A stretch of 64,000 nt of DNA from Streptomyces sp. NBC_01723 (GTDB lineage: Bacteria > Actinomycetota > Actinomycetes > Streptomycetales > Streptomycetaceae), in contig NZ_CP109171.1 of the NCBI RefSeq assembly GCF_036246005.1, positions 8,668,001 through 8,732,000 on the forward strand. Direction: 5' to 3'. The notes under the pieces are model-generated. The model ran no database searches. It was not told the DNA's origin and was given only the letters and a program-made list of their open reading frames with translations. The stretch's first letter is position 1; every line of letters begins with the position of its first letter. Below, in pieces: positions 62,076 to 64,000 of the stretch. A program made the position numbers and the translations under genes.

Positions 62076-62719
62076 CAGGGCTACATCACGGTGCCGTGGG
62101 CTGGTAGCGCAGGAGCACGGTCTGGGAGTCGAAGGTCCGGGATTCGACGAGCTCAAGATTCAGTCGCTCCGGGGACTCCGGGATGTTCTGGCGGACGTGA
62201 CGCGCTGAGAACTGTCCAGGCGTCCACGACACGGCGCCGGTCTCCAGCGGCCGCGCCACCGTACGCTCCGGGTTGATAAGCGACTCGGGTGTGTGCAGGC
62301 CGGGGAGACCGGTGCGCCGCTGTGGAGGCCACAGCCGCATAACGCACGGCATGGACATGGTCAGGACGCAAACTCCGTGCGTCACTCAAGAAGAGCAGGG
62401 ACTCAGGTGCGCCCGCCGTGATCGGAGGTGTGCCTCTGTCATGCGGTGAGACTGTCCGAGGCTGGTCGTGGCAAGCCCGAGCGGTCTCGACTCGGCTCCT
62501 AGTTAGCGGCGGTGCCGCGTTGCGCGGAAGTAGCAGTTGAGGCTGTCGTAGGTCACCAAGTGATAGTGGTGGTCGAAGAGCTGTTGCCAGATCTGCCCCC
62601 TGAGCCCCTTGCTGCTCATGCGCTCCCCCTGGACGGGGCAGGAACGTTCGGGATCACGAGAGCGAGGACCTTGGACAAGCGCCGGATCTGTTCGTTTCGG
62701 CAGGTGGGGCGGTTGATCA
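62076..62719. other. Decayed or gene-poor stretch
   Basis: No gene I can support. Weak minus-strand frames at 62086-62385 (ending SRTFDSQTVLLRYQPTAP) and 62503-62616 (MSSKGLRGQIWQQLFDHHYH) could be remnants of real proteins but have no recognisable family or clear start. Confidence 0.5.
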
Positions 62720-63175
62720 TCACCCCGCGGCCACGTCTCCACCCGCGTTGCGCATCATGCGTTGCAGGACCTTCAGGGTGATCAGGTATTCCTCGTCCGG
62801 GATACCCGTGTGCACCTGTGTCCGGCTGGCGCGCTGAGTCTCGGCGGCGCGCTGGTGCAGCGCCCTGCCATCGTCGGTGATCTGGAGCCGGCCGGTTCTA
62901 TCCAGCACGAGCAGCTTCCGCTCCACCAGAAGGTCGATGTCGGGAGCAAGGCCGGCGCCAACGTCCAGGTTGCCCTGCTGGGCACTGATCACCTCCTCCC
63001 GCGTGGCACCGCTTTCGCTGTGCAGCACCTGGTGCAGCACCCACCACTGAGGCTGTGTGATTCCGATGGCCGCGAGCCGCCCCCTGACATACGCCGTAAG
63101 CGTCTTGTTCGCGGCCCACGTCCAGTACCCGATCGGCTGGTTCACCAGCTCTTCGTCGTCGTGCGAGTACTCCAT
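62720..63175 (-). CDS. MarR-family transcriptional regulator
   Basis: A 151-residue winged-helix regulator (ITQPQWWVLHQVLHSESGA, ATREEVISAQQGN, LLVERKLLVLDRTGRLQIT wing). ATG 63175. Its target is unknown; the neighbouring maleylpyruvate-isomerase-like gene on the same strand is separated by 114 bp. Confidence 0.85.
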   Translation of the reverse strand: MEYSHDDEELVNQPIGYWTWAANKTLTAYVRGRLAAIGITQPQWWVLHQVLHSESGATREEVISAQQGNLDVGAGLAPDIDLLVERKLLVLDRTGRLQITDDGRALHQRAAETQRASRTQVHTGIPDEEYLITLKVLQRMMRNAGGDVAAG

Positions 63176-63289
63176 CGCGCCACCTTCTCTCTGCCGGTTC
63201 GCCCACCGCGCTGTCCGAGCGGCTACGCCACGCGGACAGCCGGACGCCACCCCGGCTCACCTTGGTCACCAGTAACTACCGAGTCGGCG

Positions 63290-63895
63290 TCAGCCGTCTG
63301 CGCGCACCGCTGGGAGCCTGCGCCCGTAGGCAAGCAGCAGGAGCTCCTGAGCGGGGCGCGCCACCTGGGCGCCCCTGCCGTACGACCACTCCAGGTCGGT
63401 GGCCCGCAGTTCGACGTCGCCGAGGTGCGCCCGGAAGAAGCGGAGCGTGCTCGGCTTGACGGTTTCCAGCACGATGCGCAGGCGTTCCAGGGGGACTTGT
63501 CGCCCGAGCCCGAGCGCGACGGTGATGTCCAATCCGTGAATGACATCGTGCCCGAGTGCCGCCGCCGGGCCGCCTACCGGCGGCCTCCAGGGGTGATGGG
63601 CATTGTCCCGCAGCGCTGCGGCGAGTTCATGGGGCGTGAGGACAGCGGCGTCGCGGCGCGCGGCGCGGTCGGTCATCCGGTGCAGGTTGCCTCCCGACCG
63701 AGCCAGCTCCAGCGTCGTCCTGCCGAACGAGTACCTGAATCCCATGCTCATGTGTGCGGCGACCTCTCGCACCCGCCACCCGCTGCACAAGGTCGGCGCA
63801 TCCCACTGGTGCTCGGTCAGTCCGTCCAGCACGTCCGCCAGTTCGCGCCGCTCGGCCGCGATCTCGGCACGGACGTCCACGGCTGCACTCTTCAT
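63290..63895 (-). CDS. Maleylpyruvate-isomerase-family (DinB-fold) protein
   Basis: A 201-residue protein of the mycothiol-dependent maleylpyruvate-isomerase family: LCSGWRVREVAAHM with the metal-binding His, and LGHDVIHGLDIT with further His residues. Many members use mycothiol as cofactor; the substrate here is unknown. ATG 63895 is used; GTG codons upstream are possible. Divergent from the LysR gene. Confidence 0.85.
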   Translation of the reverse strand: MKSAAVDVRAEIAAERRELADVLDGLTEHQWDAPTLCSGWRVREVAAHMSMGFRYSFGRTTLELARSGGNLHRMTDRAARRDAAVLTPHELAAALRDNAHHPWRPPVGGPAAALGHDVIHGLDITVALGLGRQVPLERLRIVLETVKPSTLRFFRAHLGDVELRATDLEWSYGRGAQVARPAQELLLLAYGRRLPAVRADG

Positions 63896-63966
63896 GATCA
63901 CCAGCGTCTCGGACGCTGTGCCAGAAGTCCAAGAGACGGTAATTCTCGCAACTAGCATCTCCGCTT

Positions 63967-64000
63967 ATGGAGCTCCGCCAGCTGCAGTACTTCCTCACCG
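63967..64000 (+). CDS. LysR-family regulator, 5' end only
   Basis: The first 11 codons read MELRQLQYFLT, the standard start of a LysR-family regulator. The gene continues beyond the window. It is divergent from the maleylpyruvate-isomerase-like gene (72-bp gap), the usual layout of a LysR protein and its target. Confidence 0.8.
   Translation, partial: MELRQLQYFLT

Noticed and set aside
62503..62742. 79-residue ORF on the minus strand
   Set aside because: No family, no clear ribosome-binding site, and atypical composition; at best a remnant.

Overview
The window is high-GC actinomycete DNA, almost certainly Streptomyces. Codon third positions are mostly G/C, GTG and TTG starts are common, and it carries StrR-, OmpR- and MmyB-type regulators, deoxysugar genes and IS481 remnants. 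I saw no rRNA, tRNA or CRISPR array. Positions 1 to about 47 kb read as the tailoring, sugar, export and regulatory arm of an aromatic polyketide cluster. No polyketide synthase lies in the window; it is presumably to the left.

Left arm (1-20 kb). An amidase, a glutamine-synthetase-like ligase, an adenylosuccinate-lyase-like enzyme and an N-acetyltransferase form a tight operon. It matches the hydrazine (glutamylhydrazine) cassette known from kinamycin, lomaiviticin and fosfazinomycin clusters. It is followed by a JadR1-like OmpR regulator, a secreted neocarzinostatin-fold protein, two AraC proteins, a StrR-like ParB-family activator, an ABC-2 exporter, a C26 hydrolase lacking its catalytic His, a cysteine-less AhpD-like protein, NDP-hexose 2,3- and 4,6-dehydratases, a secreted alpha/beta hydrolase whose nucleophile Ser is replaced by Asp, and a glycosyltransferase.

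Centre (20-25.7 kb). A 29-residue peptide gene with a strong ribosome-binding site and its own hairpin terminator precedes four translationally coupled genes: HEAT/FGE-like protein, PhyH-type Fe(II) oxygenase, second HEAT/FGE-like protein and MFS exporter. A PPOX flavoprotein follows. This looks like an undescribed RiPP-type (ribosomal peptide) cassette and is the best candidate for a new system.

Right arm of the cluster (25.8-47 kb). It holds three aromatic FAD hydroxylases (two share a near-identical 336-bp tract), a protoporphyrinogen-oxidase-like flavoenzyme, SDR and NmrA reductases, a DsbA-like protein, an O-methyltransferase-like enzyme with an altered SAM motif, a second AhpD-like protein, a sulfotransferase, dTDP-sugar genes, two more glycosyltransferases, an 87-residue unknown, a multicopper oxidase and an ABC exporter. 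Five 29-bp sites of the form GTTCRACCG-N11-CRGTTGAAC lie in five divergent promoter regions, match the StrR operator layout, and tie the peptide cassette to the rest of the cluster.

Beyond about 47 kb the cluster ends in two truncated genes. Then comes a redox island on the minus strand (monooxygenase, three aldo-keto reductases, SDRs, ABM protein, MFS), probably controlled by an MmyB-type regulator through repeated promoter elements. From 58.7 to 61.8 kb an IS481-type element with 21/26-bp terminal inverted repeats and a 6-bp target duplication (ACTACA) has split another MmyB-type gene and carries an unknown gene, an SDR and a TetR regulator. The right end holds a DNA-ligase fragment, MarR, a maleylpyruvate-isomerase-like protein and the start of a LysR gene.
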